From the NCBI GenBank assembly GCA_049518775.1, contig JBEKRL010000012.1, positions 1 to 38,716 of the forward strand: a DNA stretch of 38,716 bases. The letters are read 5' to 3'. The notes under the pieces were generated by a model. It was given only the letters and a program-made list of their open reading frames with translations, made no database searches and was not told where the DNA came from. The position numbers and the translations under genes were made by a program. The stretch is from Bog-877 sp049518775. Its GTDB lineage: Bacteria > Chloroflexota > Dormibacteria > Aeolococcales > Bog-877. Below are positions 14,986 through 24,078 of this stretch, one piece after another (the first letter of the stretch is position 1; every line of letters begins with the position of its first letter).

Positions 14986-16493
14986 AGGACCGCCCTCGGT
15001 GCCAGGGCCCCCTCGCCCGCTGCCCTCTCGCCCCTGGTCTCCCAGCGCCGGCAGGCGAGGTAGGCGAGGAAGGTCACCAGCACGCCGACCCAACCCGAGA
15101 TGTCGGCTGGCTGGCCTGCGAACAGGTGCTGGGCCAGCGGGGAGACGAATCCCCACTCCCCCGGTGGCGGCGGCTCGTTGAAGAAGAGCAGGGTGGCCAG
15201 GGTGCCACAGGCGAAGGCGGCGAGGATCGGCCAGCGCACCCCGCCCCGGTACCAGTAGCCTCGCGGAGACACCAGGGCGGCGGGGTCGGCCTCCCGGCGC
15301 CGACCCAGCGAGTCCAGGATCACCAGCAGGCCCCAGGCGGGGAACCAGACGTAGGTGATGGTCAGGAAGTCGACGTAATTGCCCTGGAAGCCCACGCCAG
15401 CGAAGAGCACCAGAGCCGCCAGCAGGCCGCCCAGCACTCCCGCCGCGGTGGCGGCGAGCCAGCGCCGGAGCCGGATCCCGATCGCCAGGGCGCAGAGGGC
15501 GGCCGAGTAGACGTTGAGGTAGTTGGAGCTGAGCTCAGCCAGGATGATGAACGCGGCGAACAGGGAGGCAAACCAGAGCGGGACAGCGGCGACGATCAGG
15601 TTGGGCAGGAGCCCACTCGGGTCGATGGTCTGAATCGCCGCCCCCAACAGCCCGCAGAGCACCAGGCTGACGGCGCTGCCACCGCCGCTGGCCCACGCCA
15701 CCCGGGCCGCCGAGGAGTCGGCCGGCAAGTAGCGCGAGTAGTCGGCGGCATAGGTGACCCAGGAGACGATCAGGGCGAAGGTGAGGGTGAATCCCAGGGC
15801 CAGAGCCGCCAGGTGGGCGCCCGGGGCCAGCCTGCTCTGCAGGAGCAGGTCCCAGCGATGGAAGGTGAACAGGGCCAGGGCGGAGCAGACCACCAGGAAG
15901 GCCGGCACCTGGAGGTGCTGGAAGACCGAGATGGTGCGGTGCCCGTAGACCGCGACCAGGGAGGAGGCCCCCGCCATGGCCACCAGCAGCAGCGGCTCGA
16001 CCACTGCGGGGCTGTGGTGGAGGATCGGCAGCGCCTTGGTCGTGGTGACGGCGATTGCGCAGTCGTAGGCGAACCACCCGATCGCGATCAGCATCGTCAG
16101 CAGGCCGCCCACGGCCGCTCCCCTCCGTCCGAACACCATTCGAGACTGGACTATCTGCGGAGCCCCGGAGCGAACCCCGGTGACGCTGAGCAGCCCCAGG
16201 AACGCCGCCCCGGCCGCCGCCCCGGCGATGAGCACCAGAGCGGCATCCCCGAAGCCCAGCCCCGCGGATGAGATGAGGAGCGCGCCGGCGAACAGGGAGA
16301 AGAAGTCCGCGAGCGCCCCGGCCCAGATGAAGAAGAGCTCGCGAGGCCGCCCGTGGCGGCGGTCCGCCGGGACCGGCTCCAGGCCGCGCAGCTCGATGCG
16401 GAGGAACTCGTCATCGGTGGTGAGCGCCGATCGCCGGCGGTCAGCTGAGCTGGACCGCGGCCGACCCTCCCGGTGCAGACCTTCCACTCCCAT
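14982..16493 (-). CDS. NCS1-family nucleobase permease, probable hydroxymethylpyrimidine transporter (CytX-like)
   Basis: This is a 503-residue membrane protein with about twelve hydrophobic segments after a charged N-terminus (DDEFLRIELRGLEPVPADRRHGRP). The conserved NCS1 features include the first helix with FIWAGALADFFSLFAGAL, the GRRGAAVGGLL loop, and VSWVTYAADYSRYLP. NCS1 carriers import purines, pyrimidines or related compounds by cation symport. The TPP riboswitch in its leader and the overlapping thiD make HMP or a thiamine breakdown pyrimidine the best substrate guess. ATG 16493 is the longest start after the riboswitch; GGGG sits close before it. Confidence 0.88.
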   Translation of the reverse strand: MGVEGLHREGRPRSSSADRRRSALTTDDEFLRIELRGLEPVPADRRHGRPRELFFIWAGALADFFSLFAGALLISSAGLGFGDAALVLIAGAAAGAAFLGLLSVTGVRSGAPQIVQSRMVFGRRGAAVGGLLTMLIAIGWFAYDCAIAVTTTKALPILHHSPAVVEPLLLVAMAGASSLVAVYGHRTISVFQHLQVPAFLVVCSALALFTFHRWDLLLQSRLAPGAHLAALALGFTLTFALIVSWVTYAADYSRYLPADSSAARVAWASGGGSAVSLVLCGLLGAAIQTIDPSGLLPNLIVAAVPLWFASLFAAFIILAELSSNYLNVYSAALCALAIGIRLRRWLAATAAGVLGGLLAALVLFAGVGFQGNYVDFLTITYVWFPAWGLLVILDSLGRRREADPAALVSPRGYWYRGGVRWPILAAFACGTLATLLFFNEPPPPGEWGFVSPLAQHLFAGQPADISGWVGVLVTFLAYLACRRWETRGERAAGEGALAPRAVL

Positions 16494-16540
16494 CGTCCCC
16501 TACGACCGCGGCACACCCTCGGAGGCTCGGCAGGTCGAGG

Positions 16541-16622
16541 CTTCCCGACGCTGGTACTAACCAGATCCGGTCATCAGGGTTGGCGATTTGCCTCTCAGCG
16601 CCCTGCCGGCGCACCCCTAGCT
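16541..16622 (-). promoter_or_regulatory. TPP riboswitch (thi box)
   Basis: The minus strand carries the conserved thi-box elements in the right order: CTAGGGGTGC, then GCTGAGAGGCAAATCGCCAACCCTGATGACCGGATC in pieces (CTGAGA, ACCCTGA, GGATCTGG), then TTAGTACCAGCGTCGGGAAG. They match the TPP aptamer consensus closely (GGGGTGC, CTGAGA, ACCCTT-GAACCTGATCTGG, TTAGTACCAGCGTAGGGA). A separate perfect hairpin (7-bp stem, 16621-16639) sits at its 5' side. The aptamer ends about 48 bases before the permease ATG, so control is expected to act on permease and thiD expression when TPP is high. The off-state mechanism (terminator or start-site sequestration) is not resolved by eye. Confidence 0.93.
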
Positions 16623-16644
16623 GGGAGGGACTCTCCCAGAGGCC

Positions 16645-16650
16645 AGTATA
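16645..16650 (-). promoter_or_regulatory. Candidate -10 box for the riboswitch-controlled operon
   Basis: The minus strand reads TATACT, one base from TATAAT. A start about 7 bases downstream would be near 16638, placing the TPP aptamer at the very 5' end of the leader. The -35 region is weak (TTCCC-like), so this is a spacing-supported guess only. Confidence 0.4.
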
Positions 16651-16719
16651 CGGGCCATGGTGGGAAGGGAAGCGTGGCCCGCTCGCGGGCCGCGATCGAC
16701 GGAATCCGATAATTGCCGG

Positions 16720-17169
16720 ATGGCGCCGGACCCTCTCACCTTCACCGCCCACTGGTCGGTGCGCCAGTACGAGGTCGATCACAACGGACACGTCAACAAT
16801 GCCGTCTACCTCAACTACGCGGAGGAGCTGGCCGCCCGCCACTCTGAGCTGAGCGGCTTCGGCCAGGACTGGTCCGCCCGGCAGGGAGGCAGCTGGGTGA
16901 TCCGGCGGCAGGAGATCACCTATCTGAGCCCAGCCCGCTTCGGTGATGAACTCGAACTCACCGTGCGGGTGGAGTTGGTGCGGGGAGCACGGGGGCAGCG
17001 CCGAACCACCATCGTCCAGCAGCGCACCGGGGAACCGGTCGCCGAGATCTTCACCGAGTGGGTCTGGGTGAGGGAGCGCGACGGGCGCCCGGCCCCGGTC
17101 CCGAGAGCACTGGTGGAGTTCGCGGCTGGGGCAACTGAGGCTACTCGGAAACGGCGCCAGAGGCGCTAG
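16720..17169 (+). CDS. Acyl-CoA/acyl-ACP thioesterase-like hotdog protein
   Basis: This is a 149-residue protein of the 4-hydroxybenzoyl-CoA thioesterase-like hotdog fold. It has VRQYEVDHNGHVNNAVYLNY, where the Asp and following NGHVNN form the catalytic region of YbgC/FadM/acyl-ACP thioesterases, and then VIRRQEITYLSPARFGDELEL. It should hydrolyse acyl thioesters in the cytoplasm. ATG 16720 starts the domain directly; upstream frame is not homologous. It is divergent from the permease operon, with about 225 bp containing the riboswitch between them. Confidence 0.85.
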   Translation: MAPDPLTFTAHWSVRQYEVDHNGHVNNAVYLNYAEELAARHSELSGFGQDWSARQGGSWVIRRQEITYLSPARFGDELELTVRVELVRGARGQRRTTIVQQRTGEPVAEIFTEWVWVRERDGRPAPVPRALVEFAAGATEATRKRRQRR

Positions 17170-17362
17170 AGGCAGCCCCGGACAGGGCCTATACTGGCCC
17201 CGGCGTGTGAGTTCCTCATCTCGGCAGTGTTGATTGGCGGCCGGAGCCGCGCCGTCGCCCAGCTGACCTGAGCCGGGGTCGGCGGGTGTCCACCGCCGCC
17301 CGGGACTCTCGCCCTCCGCTTCTGGGTGGGCGATCCGCATGAATCGGTTCCCAGGGAGACGC

Positions 17363-18583
17363 ATGCCCCAACTCGGTTGGCGCCCCAGTGACCTGACGCT
17401 GGTGGTAGGCGCGTCGCTGGCCACCTCCACCACCGGTGGAGTGGCCCTGCTGGCGCTCGCCTTGCGGCTCAGCGCCACCGGCTCCAGCTGGGCGGTCGCC
17501 GGCCTCTGGCTGGCCGGCACCGCGCCGGCTGTGCTGCTGGCCCCATTCACCGGTCTCCTCCTCGACCGGGTCGAGACGGTCGGGGTCATGCGTCAGCTGG
17601 CGGTCCTGGGGGCGGCCGCGGACGTAGGGCTGGCACTGGCCCCCGGGGTGGGCTGGGTACTGGCGCTGGCAGCCGTACTGGGGGCGACGACGGCGGCCAG
17701 TGCGCCGGGGATGCTCGCGATCGCGGGATCGCTGGGAGGCGAGCAGGGACCGGCCGCTCGGAACGAGGCGCGCTCCCTCACCAGGATCCAGGCCTCCCAG
17801 TGGGCCGGCGCCACCTTGGGCCCGCTCCTCGGCGCCGGTCTGGTCTTGGCCTGGGGTACCCGCACGCCGCTGCTGGTGGATGCCGGCGCCCTTCTCCTTC
17901 TGGCCGGGGGGCTGAGGCTGGTGCGGGCCAGAAGACACCCCCAACCCAGGTCGAGGGACGGGAGTTGGGGCGCCGAGCTGGCCGCCGGCGCCAGACTGCT
18001 GGTCGACGACGGGATGCTGCGCCGCCTCATGCCGCCGGTGGCGCTGGTGGTGTCCTTTGTCAACGTGGCCGTGGTGGCCGAGGTGTTCCTCGCCACCCGG
18101 GCGTTCCACTCCGGACCGCTGGGGTATGGAGCGCTGGTGGCCGCTTGGGGAGGCGGCCTGGTGCTGGGCACCCTTTCGGTTCCGCGGCTCCTGGGAAGGC
18201 GCCCCCTGCTGCTCACGGGCCTGGGTGCCGCTCTGGCCGCGGTCGGGCTGGCCGGCGCGGGGATCAGCCCAGGACTGGGGCCGGCGGTCCTGGCCTACCT
18301 GGTAGGCGGCTTCGGCAACGGATTGGAGATGAACTCGGCCCGGGTCCTGGTCCAGCGACGGGCCCCCGCCGGCACCCTCGGCCGGGCGTTTGCCGCCTAC
18401 TTCGCAGTGGGAAGCGGGTCGGCCGCGGTGGGAGCCGTCTGCGGCGGGGCGCTGCTGGGGGCGGTCGGCTCCAGGGGAGCGATGGAGGTGGCCGCGCTGG
18501 CGGTGGCTTCGGCGGCGCTTTGGCTGGTGTTCCTGTCGCGCTTTGGAGCCGGCGCCGGCGCCCGGCGCGCCCCTACCCGGTAG
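17363..18583 (+). CDS. MFS transporter
   Basis: This is a roughly 406-residue protein with about twelve hydrophobic helices split by a basic loop (RARRHPQPRSRDGSWG) near the middle. It keeps MFS features such as GLLLDRVETVGVMR between helices 2 and 3, and SLTRIQASQWAGATLGPLLGAGL in helix 5. ATG 17363 has AGGGAG just before it; ATG 17339 would add eight residues. The architecture (MFS_1/MFS_3, exporter-like) suggests efflux, but the substrate cannot be predicted. Its 3' end overlaps by about 10 bp the 3' end of a decayed gene on the other strand. Confidence 0.85.
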   Translation: MPQLGWRPSDLTLVVGASLATSTTGGVALLALALRLSATGSSWAVAGLWLAGTAPAVLLAPFTGLLLDRVETVGVMRQLAVLGAAADVGLALAPGVGWVLALAAVLGATTAASAPGMLAIAGSLGGEQGPAARNEARSLTRIQASQWAGATLGPLLGAGLVLAWGTRTPLLVDAGALLLLAGGLRLVRARRHPQPRSRDGSWGAELAAGARLLVDDGMLRRLMPPVALVVSFVNVAVVAEVFLATRAFHSGPLGYGALVAAWGGGLVLGTLSVPRLLGRRPLLLTGLGAALAAVGLAGAGISPGLGPAVLAYLVGGFGNGLEMNSARVLVQRRAPAGTLGRAFAAYFAVGSGSAAVGAVCGGALLGAVGSRGAMEVAALAVASAALWLVFLSRFGAGAGARRAPTR

Positions 18584-19100
18584 CGCCCACCGGCGCCCTT
18601 GGAGCTGGGGCTTCAGCCGCGCCGGAGCTCGTCTTCCGGCTGCGACCCCGGGCGCCCAGACAGATCGCCGGGCTGAGCCACAGCATCGCCATGGGGTAGC
18701 GCAGCGGTCCCCGTCAATTGAGTACCAAGCATGTGTACACGACCTTTGCCATGGCCCAGCAGCGGGCCACCAGCCCAGCCCCGAAACCCAGGCGGGGGCG
18801 AGACGGGAGTGGCTGGGCAGGTGGGCCCAGAGTCCCAGGCTCGCTCCGAGCAGGAACCCGGGAGGGGTCAGGAAGGTCCAGCGCGGTCCCGAGAGACTGG
18901 GGTCCAAGATGGCGGTCCGCGCCAGGGCGGTTGACCCCGCCACTCGGAGCGAGCTCCCCAGCCAGCCTGCATCGGCCACGGGCAGCACCGGGAGCGCCGC
19001 GTCGGGGGATGGCCGTGGGCGGGAAGGCCGGCACGGGTGCCCCAAGTCTCGTCCAGCCTCAGCGCGGAGAAGCCTCTGGCTCCGGAGGATAACCGGCATC
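18573..19100 (-). pseudogene. Possible decayed polytopic membrane-protein gene
   Basis: This 560-bp stretch has no intact gene, but the minus strand gives protein-like pieces in different frames. One is GWLGSSLRVAGSTALARTAI and TFLTPPGFLLGASLGLWAHL (hydrophobic, around 18.80-18.97 kb). The other, in a different frame nearer the end, is RGPLRYPMAMLWLSPAICLG followed by a basic, Ala/Pro-rich tail that ends at a stop at 18573. A frame change near 18.72 kb would join them into the C-terminal part of a multi-helix protein. I do not recognise the family; a glycosyltransferase-type membrane protein is one idea. It could also be non-coding sequence. Confidence 0.35.
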
Positions 19101-19144
19101 GTTCCGAAATGGACCCAGTTCCAGGGGCGTGGCCGCGGACGGGC

Positions 19145-22009
19145 TCAGCTCGCCCGCTGCTGGCGCGCGCGACGCCTGGCCGTCACCGAACCGCGGGGGC
19201 CGACCGGCGTCACAGCACCGTCCGTTGCGGCGGCACTGGGATGGCGCCCGGCCGCGATCAGGGAATGGGAGCGATCCGCCAGCCGGGCCTCCTCCTCGGC
19301 GGCGATCAACCGCTCCAGATCCGGCGGCGTCAGGGGCTCGGCGAAGAAGAAGCCCTGCAGCATCGGGTCGCTGCTGATCTCCTCCAGCAGGGCGACCTGC
19401 TCGGCGGTCTCCACCCCCTCAACCACCACCGCCAGGGAGAGCGCCCGGCCCAGCTTGACCACGCTCTCGGCCACGGCGGCACCGGCGGGCCCATCGGTGA
19501 GCTTCTCCATGAAGGACCGATCGATCTTGAGCTCGTCGACAGGAAGGTGCTGGAGCTGGGCCAGGGAGGATTGGCCGGTGCCGAAGTCGTCGATGGACAC
19601 CCTCACCCCCAGCAGCCGCAGCGCCGCCAGCTGGGCCGAGGCCTGCTTGACGTCCTTGACGATGGTGCTCTCCGTGACCTCGAGGATCAGCTGGCTGGGG
19701 TTGAGCCCGGAGACACTCATCGCGCCCTGGACGTCGTGGGCCAGGTCGGTTTGCTGCAGTTGGCGTGCCGACACGTTGACCGACAGCCGCAGATCCTTCA
19801 TGTGCGGGTAGCTCCGGCACCACATGCTCACCTGGCGGCAGGACTCGTCGAGCACCCATCTACCGATCGGGACGATCAGACCCGTGGCTTCCGCGATCTC
19901 GATGAAGTCGTCGGGGGGCACCACCAGGTCCCGGTCGGGATCCTTCCAGCGCAGGAGGGCCTCCACCCCCACCAGCCGGTGCTGGACTCCGTTGAGAATG
20001 GGCTGGTAGTGGAGCCGCAGCTCGCCCCGCTCCAGAGCGTGACGGAGCCCGGTTGCCACGTGCATCCGTTGGACTGCCTGCTCATGGAGGTGGGGGTGGA
20101 ACGCCACGACCCGGCCCTTGCCCTGGGCCTTGGCCTGGTACACGGCGATGTCGGCATCGCGGAGGACCGCCGCCGCGTCCGCAGTGGCGTACCTGGTGGT
20201 GATCAGGCCAATGCTGGCGCTCACGATCACCTCCGCAGTCTCGGGAATCTCGATGGGCCGGTCCAGGGCCTCCCCCACCCTGGCTGCGATCTCCTCGATC
20301 ACCCGTGGTCCGGCCACCTTCTCGACCAGGATGGCGAACTCGTCCCCGCCCATCCTGGCGAAGGTGTCCGCCGGGCGCAGGCACTGCTCGATCCTGCGGC
20401 TGACTTCCAGCAGCACGGCATCACCGGTGGCATGGCCGTAGCTGTCGTTGATTGCCTTGAAGTCGTCCAGGTCGATCGAGAGCAGCCCCAGGACCGAGCG
20501 GCCGTCGCGGCGCGTCCGCAGGGCGTGCTCCAGCCGGTCCCGGAGCAGGGCCCGGTTGGCAAGCCCGGTGAGCGGGTCATGGAGCGCCTGATGGCGGAGC
20601 TGGTCCTCCAGCGCCCGCCGTTCGGTGATATCGCGGCCGTTGATCACCACCGCCCGGACGTAGGGGTCGTGGAGCAGGTTGGTGAGGTAGGCATCGATGC
20701 TCCTCCAGCTCCCATCGTGGTGCACGACCCGGCACTCAACGGCCCTGACGTGGCCGCGCTGCTGGCGGGTCTCCTCCAGCGCTGCCAGTACCCGCTCGAG
20801 ATCGTCGGGATGCACCAGCGTCGCCAGACTGAGCGGGCGCTGCGAGCGGCGCTTCCCCCCCAGGAGCGCTTCCACCGACGGACTCACGTAGGTGAACTCC
20901 TGGTTGTCCCCGATGGCCAGGACGAGGTCTGAGGAGTTCTGGACCAACGAGCGGAATCGCCCCTCCCTGCCGCGCAGATCCTCGGACAACGCCGCCCGGC
21001 TGAGGGCGAGGGAGCACTCGTCGGCCACGATCTCCATGACCTCCTGCTGGTCCCGCTGCAGCCGCTCGGCGGTGGCGATGGCGAACCCTCCGCTGGGTTG
21101 GCCCTCGCTCAGCAGCGGTATCACCTGGAGCTGGGGCAGCTCCGGGGCCAGCCGCAGCGTTCGCCGCAGATCGAGCTCGGTGCTGGGATTGCCATCGAGC
21201 GGCCGCACCCCCAGCATGGCCTCCACCCCCTCCATGGAGAGCGAGCTGGCCTCCACCCGGGTCTCGCGGGTGGCCCCGTCCGCGGACCGGTCTGTGGAGA
21301 TGACCCGCAGCTTGGGCCCATCGAGCATCGCCAGCGAGACCTGAACTCGGCCGGCATCCCCGACCAGCTCCGCCGCCATCCGGCGAACCGCTCGGTACAC
21401 GGCGGTGGGAGTGCCTGCGGCCACCAGCTCGATGGCCGCCTGGCGCAGGCTCCTCTCCCGACGCTGGGCCAGCTGGCGGCGGGCGACGGCGGTTCGCATC
21501 ACCTGTACGACCGCCGCCGCCATGGCCAGGGCCAGGCTGCCGACGACGGCGTGTTCCAGGGACACTGTGGCGTGATCGTGGTCGGCGACCACCACCAGGG
21601 CGGAGATGTTGACGGTGATGAAGCCAACCACCACCGCGATCGAGCCCTTCGGGGTGGCATAGAAGGCCCGGAGGTAGACGGCTGCGGAGAGCACCGCCAG
21701 CGATCCCTCCCAGTTGCCAGCCCCCACCCCGGCCACGAACAGTGCCACCAGCGCCAGCAGGTCCTTCCAGAAGGGAAACCGGCCCTCACGGTAGCCCGAG
21801 GCCAGCCACCAGGCCAGCCAGCCGATGGCGACCAAGGCGCAGGCGCGCGCGCGGGGGTCGGCCCCGGAGAAGACTCCGATGATCACGGCGGCGAGCGCCA
21901 GCCCGACGAGGGCGAGCCCGAGCAGCATCCACTGCACAGCCGCCAGGAGCGCCGGCGGCGGCCCGAACCGTCCGCGCCACGGCTGGGACGTCGGGCTGGC
22001 TGTGGGCAT
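19145..22009 (-). CDS. Membrane GAF-PAS-GGDEF-EAL cyclic-di-GMP enzyme
   Basis: This protein has 954 residues. An N-terminal membrane block of about five helices covers residues 20-175. A GAF-like region follows (about 190-340), then a PAS domain (FTYVSPSVEALLG, about 353-475), and a GGDEF domain with intact MGGDEFAIL near residue 553. The EAL domain has EALLRW near 681, NVSARQL, EVTEST, IDDFGTG near 803, LKIDRSF and VVEGVET, so the metal and catalytic residues appear complete. It could both make and degrade cyclic di-GMP, with the balance set by the sensory parts. It stands alone on the minus strand; no partner regulator is next to it. Confidence 0.92.
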   Translation of the reverse strand: MPTASPTSQPWRGRFGPPPALLAAVQWMLLGLALVGLALAAVIIGVFSGADPRARACALVAIGWLAWWLASGYREGRFPFWKDLLALVALFVAGVGAGNWEGSLAVLSAAVYLRAFYATPKGSIAVVVGFITVNISALVVVADHDHATVSLEHAVVGSLALAMAAAVVQVMRTAVARRQLAQRRERSLRQAAIELVAAGTPTAVYRAVRRMAAELVGDAGRVQVSLAMLDGPKLRVISTDRSADGATRETRVEASSLSMEGVEAMLGVRPLDGNPSTELDLRRTLRLAPELPQLQVIPLLSEGQPSGGFAIATAERLQRDQQEVMEIVADECSLALSRAALSEDLRGREGRFRSLVQNSSDLVLAIGDNQEFTYVSPSVEALLGGKRRSQRPLSLATLVHPDDLERVLAALEETRQQRGHVRAVECRVVHHDGSWRSIDAYLTNLLHDPYVRAVVINGRDITERRALEDQLRHQALHDPLTGLANRALLRDRLEHALRTRRDGRSVLGLLSIDLDDFKAINDSYGHATGDAVLLEVSRRIEQCLRPADTFARMGGDEFAILVEKVAGPRVIEEIAARVGEALDRPIEIPETAEVIVSASIGLITTRYATADAAAVLRDADIAVYQAKAQGKGRVVAFHPHLHEQAVQRMHVATGLRHALERGELRLHYQPILNGVQHRLVGVEALLRWKDPDRDLVVPPDDFIEIAEATGLIVPIGRWVLDESCRQVSMWCRSYPHMKDLRLSVNVSARQLQQTDLAHDVQGAMSVSGLNPSQLILEVTESTIVKDVKQASAQLAALRLLGVRVSIDDFGTGQSSLAQLQHLPVDELKIDRSFMEKLTDGPAGAAVAESVVKLGRALSLAVVVEGVETAEQVALLEEISSDPMLQGFFFAEPLTPPDLERLIAAEEEARLADRSHSLIAAGRHPSAAATDGAVTPVGPRGSVTARRRARQQRAS

Positions 22010-22208
22010 CCGTCTCCCGGTGGGCGCGCGGGCTGAGCCGTGCGATAGACAGGTTCACGGTCGACTGTGGTGGCAACCCTCACCAGGGCCTGCTACGAGC
22101 CGGTGAAGGTTGTGGTGCAAGCCTTGACGGCATGCAACGGCGACCGTCCAGCTGGACGCCGCCGCTGGCGGTCGGCTCAGATCGGGGAAAGCCCCAGCCG
22201 GGGCCGGT

Positions 22209-23180
22209 TCACCACGCGTAGGCCTCGGGGGCGGCGCCGCCCGGCCCGGGGAAGAGCTGGTCGAGCCGGTCGAGATCCCGCTTTCGGAGCCGGATCTCGG
22301 TGGCCCGGATCGCGCCCTCGAGCTGCTCCACGGTCCGGGGTCCGATGATCGGCGCCGCCACTCCCTCCTGGTGCAGCAACCAGGCCAGGCCCACGCCGGC
22401 CGGAGCCTCGCCCAGCTCCGAGCACAGCGACTCATAGTCTTCGAGCTGCTGGCGGTGACGCTCGACCCGGGCCCGGTTGTGGGGCTCGGAGCGGCGGCCC
22501 TCACCCAATTCTCGCAGAGCTCCTCCCAGGATTCCAGATGCCAAAGGGCTCCAAGGGATCAGCCCCAGGCCGTAGTCGCGGCAGGCTGGCAGAACCTCCA
22601 ACTCCACCTCGCGGCGAAGCAGGTTGTAGATCGACTGCTCGCTGATCAGCCCCAGATAGTGACGGTCGCGCGCCCGCTCCTGGGCCTTGGCTATGTGCCA
22701 GCCGGCGAAGTTGGAGGAGCCCGCGTAGATCACCTTGCCCTGCTGGCGCAGCGTCTCGAAGGCCTCCCAGACCTCCTCCCAGGGGGTCTCCCGGTCGACG
22801 TGGTGCATCTGGTAGAGGTCGATGTGGTCGGTCTGGAGCCGGGTCAGCGAGGCCTCGCAGGCCAGGCGGATGTTGCGAGCTGAGAGGCGCCCGTCGTTGG
22901 GCCAGCCGCTGGTCTCTCCGTAGAGCTTGGTGGCGAGAACCACCTTGTGGCGGCGCTCTCCGCCCCGGGCGAACCAGCGCCCGAGAATCTCCTCGGTGAG
23001 CCCCATCCGGACTGAGCGGCCGTACACGTTGGCGCTGTCGAAGAAGTTGATCCCCAGCTCCAGGGCTCGGTCCATGATCCGGTGGGCCTCCGCCTCGGAG
23101 GTGATGGGACCGAAGTTCATGGTGCCGAGGCAGAGCTGGCTGACCATCAGCCCTGACCTACCCAGATGGACGTACTTCAC
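22209..23180 (-). CDS. Aldo/keto reductase
   Basis: This is a 323-residue (alpha/beta)8 barrel oxidoreductase. It has VSQLCLGTMNFG, FDSANVYG (catalytic Asp and Tyr), VLATKLYG (Lys) and DLYQMHHVDRETP (His), then VIYAGSSNFAGW and LIPWSPLASGILGG. The second His at MHH suggests the subfamily acting on larger or sugar-like carbonyls, as in YajO/potassium-channel beta-like enzymes. It uses NAD(P)H in the cytoplasm. ATG 23180 starts directly at MKYVHLGRSG, the usual N-terminus. The physiological substrate is unknown. Confidence 0.9.
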   Translation of the reverse strand: MKYVHLGRSGLMVSQLCLGTMNFGPITSEAEAHRIMDRALELGINFFDSANVYGRSVRMGLTEEILGRWFARGGERRHKVVLATKLYGETSGWPNDGRLSARNIRLACEASLTRLQTDHIDLYQMHHVDRETPWEEVWEAFETLRQQGKVIYAGSSNFAGWHIAKAQERARDRHYLGLISEQSIYNLLRREVELEVLPACRDYGLGLIPWSPLASGILGGALRELGEGRRSEPHNRARVERHRQQLEDYESLCSELGEAPAGVGLAWLLHQEGVAAPIIGPRTVEQLEGAIRATEIRLRKRDLDRLDQLFPGPGGAAPEAYAW

Positions 23181-23265
23181 GGTGGCTCAACCCTCCCGCT
23201 GAACTGGTGTCAGGCCCAGCCGCTCCGGCGACTGGGACCAGCTTCCGATTATCGGGTCAGGAGCG

Positions 23266-24000
23266 CTAGTCCTTGGGCGCTGAAGTCACCACCGGCGGCC
23301 GCTCCCCCCCGGCCGGGGAACCCACCCGACCCAGGCTGAGAAAGCCGGCGAACATGGCTGCCATCCCGACCGCCTCGGCGACGCCGAGCTCGGTGAGGCT
23401 GCCACCCACGGTCTTGGCGGCGGAGAATCCGGCGGCCACGATCAGGGCTCCCACGGTCAGCAGCACGCTGCAGACGACCCGGTCGGCACCGGCCCGAGAC
23501 TGCATGAATCGGAAGGCCGAGTAGGCTGAGCCGCCGACCAGGACCACCGTGCCCACGATGTTGAATGAGACCGCCGCCACGAAGAGCGGCGTCCCGTGCC
23601 CGGCCAGCGCCCCGCCCAGGATCCCTCGGCTGGTGGCCAGCTTGGCGGAGTCGACCGGCACCAACGCGGCATCCACCGCGAGGACCAGGGTGAGAGCTAC
23701 CAGGACTGCGCCGCAGGCCCGGCCCACTCGGACCGGCCCCAGCAGGAAGACCGTCCCCAGGGCGAGGTAGATCACTCCGAGCACCCCACCGAGGAGGTAG
23801 AAGGCCCGGAAGAGCGGCACCGAGAAGCCGAAGGCCTCCCCCAGAGCCTGGGTCAGGGCGGCTGCCGAGAAGATCGCCAGCCCTGTGCCCCAGGCGGCGA
23901 AGGCAGGCTTCCGAGTGCGCCACCAGCGCCGCCACACCACCACCGAGAAGGCCGCCCCCAGAACGCAGGCCAGCACCGCGGCGCCCATGACCTTCCTCAC
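23266..24000 (-). CDS. Hypothetical seven-helix membrane protein
   Basis: This is a 244-residue protein with about seven hydrophobic segments separated by short loops, including WRRWWRTRKPAFAAWGTGLA, FRAFYLLGGVLGVIYLALGTVFLL, FNIVGTVVLVGGSAYSAFRF and VCSVLLTVGALIVAAGFSA. The C-terminal tail is Pro-rich. I recognise no catalytic motif. It lies between two aldo/keto reductases; the one downstream on the same strand starts 85 bp after its stop, and the other is divergent. Confidence 0.65.
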   Translation of the reverse strand: MRKVMGAAVLACVLGAAFSVVVWRRWWRTRKPAFAAWGTGLAIFSAAALTQALGEAFGFSVPLFRAFYLLGGVLGVIYLALGTVFLLGPVRVGRACGAVLVALTLVLAVDAALVPVDSAKLATSRGILGGALAGHGTPLFVAAVSFNIVGTVVLVGGSAYSAFRFMQSRAGADRVVCSVLLTVGALIVAAGFSAAKTVGGSLTELGVAEAVGMAAMFAGFLSLGRVGSPAGGERPPVVTSAPKD

Positions 24001-24078
24001 TCGCTATCCCGCCGCCTGCCGTCGCCCGCGGAGCCTATCATCCACCCGCGGCTCACGGGCCCCACGCATAATGCGCGC

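Noticed and set aside
17185..17215. Short GGGCC/GGCCC hairpin with TATACT before the MFS gene as a terminator or promoter
   Set aside because: The stem is only 5 bp, there is no U-run and no recognisable -35, so neither call is supported.
17216..19099. A 627-codon minus-strand frame
   Set aside because: Most of it is antisense to the MFS transporter and is low-complexity. Only its N-terminal part at 18.6-19.1 kb is kept, as a possible membrane-protein remnant.
19037..20932. A 631-codon plus-strand frame
   Set aside because: It is antisense to the GGDEF-EAL gene, whose catalytic motifs are complete.
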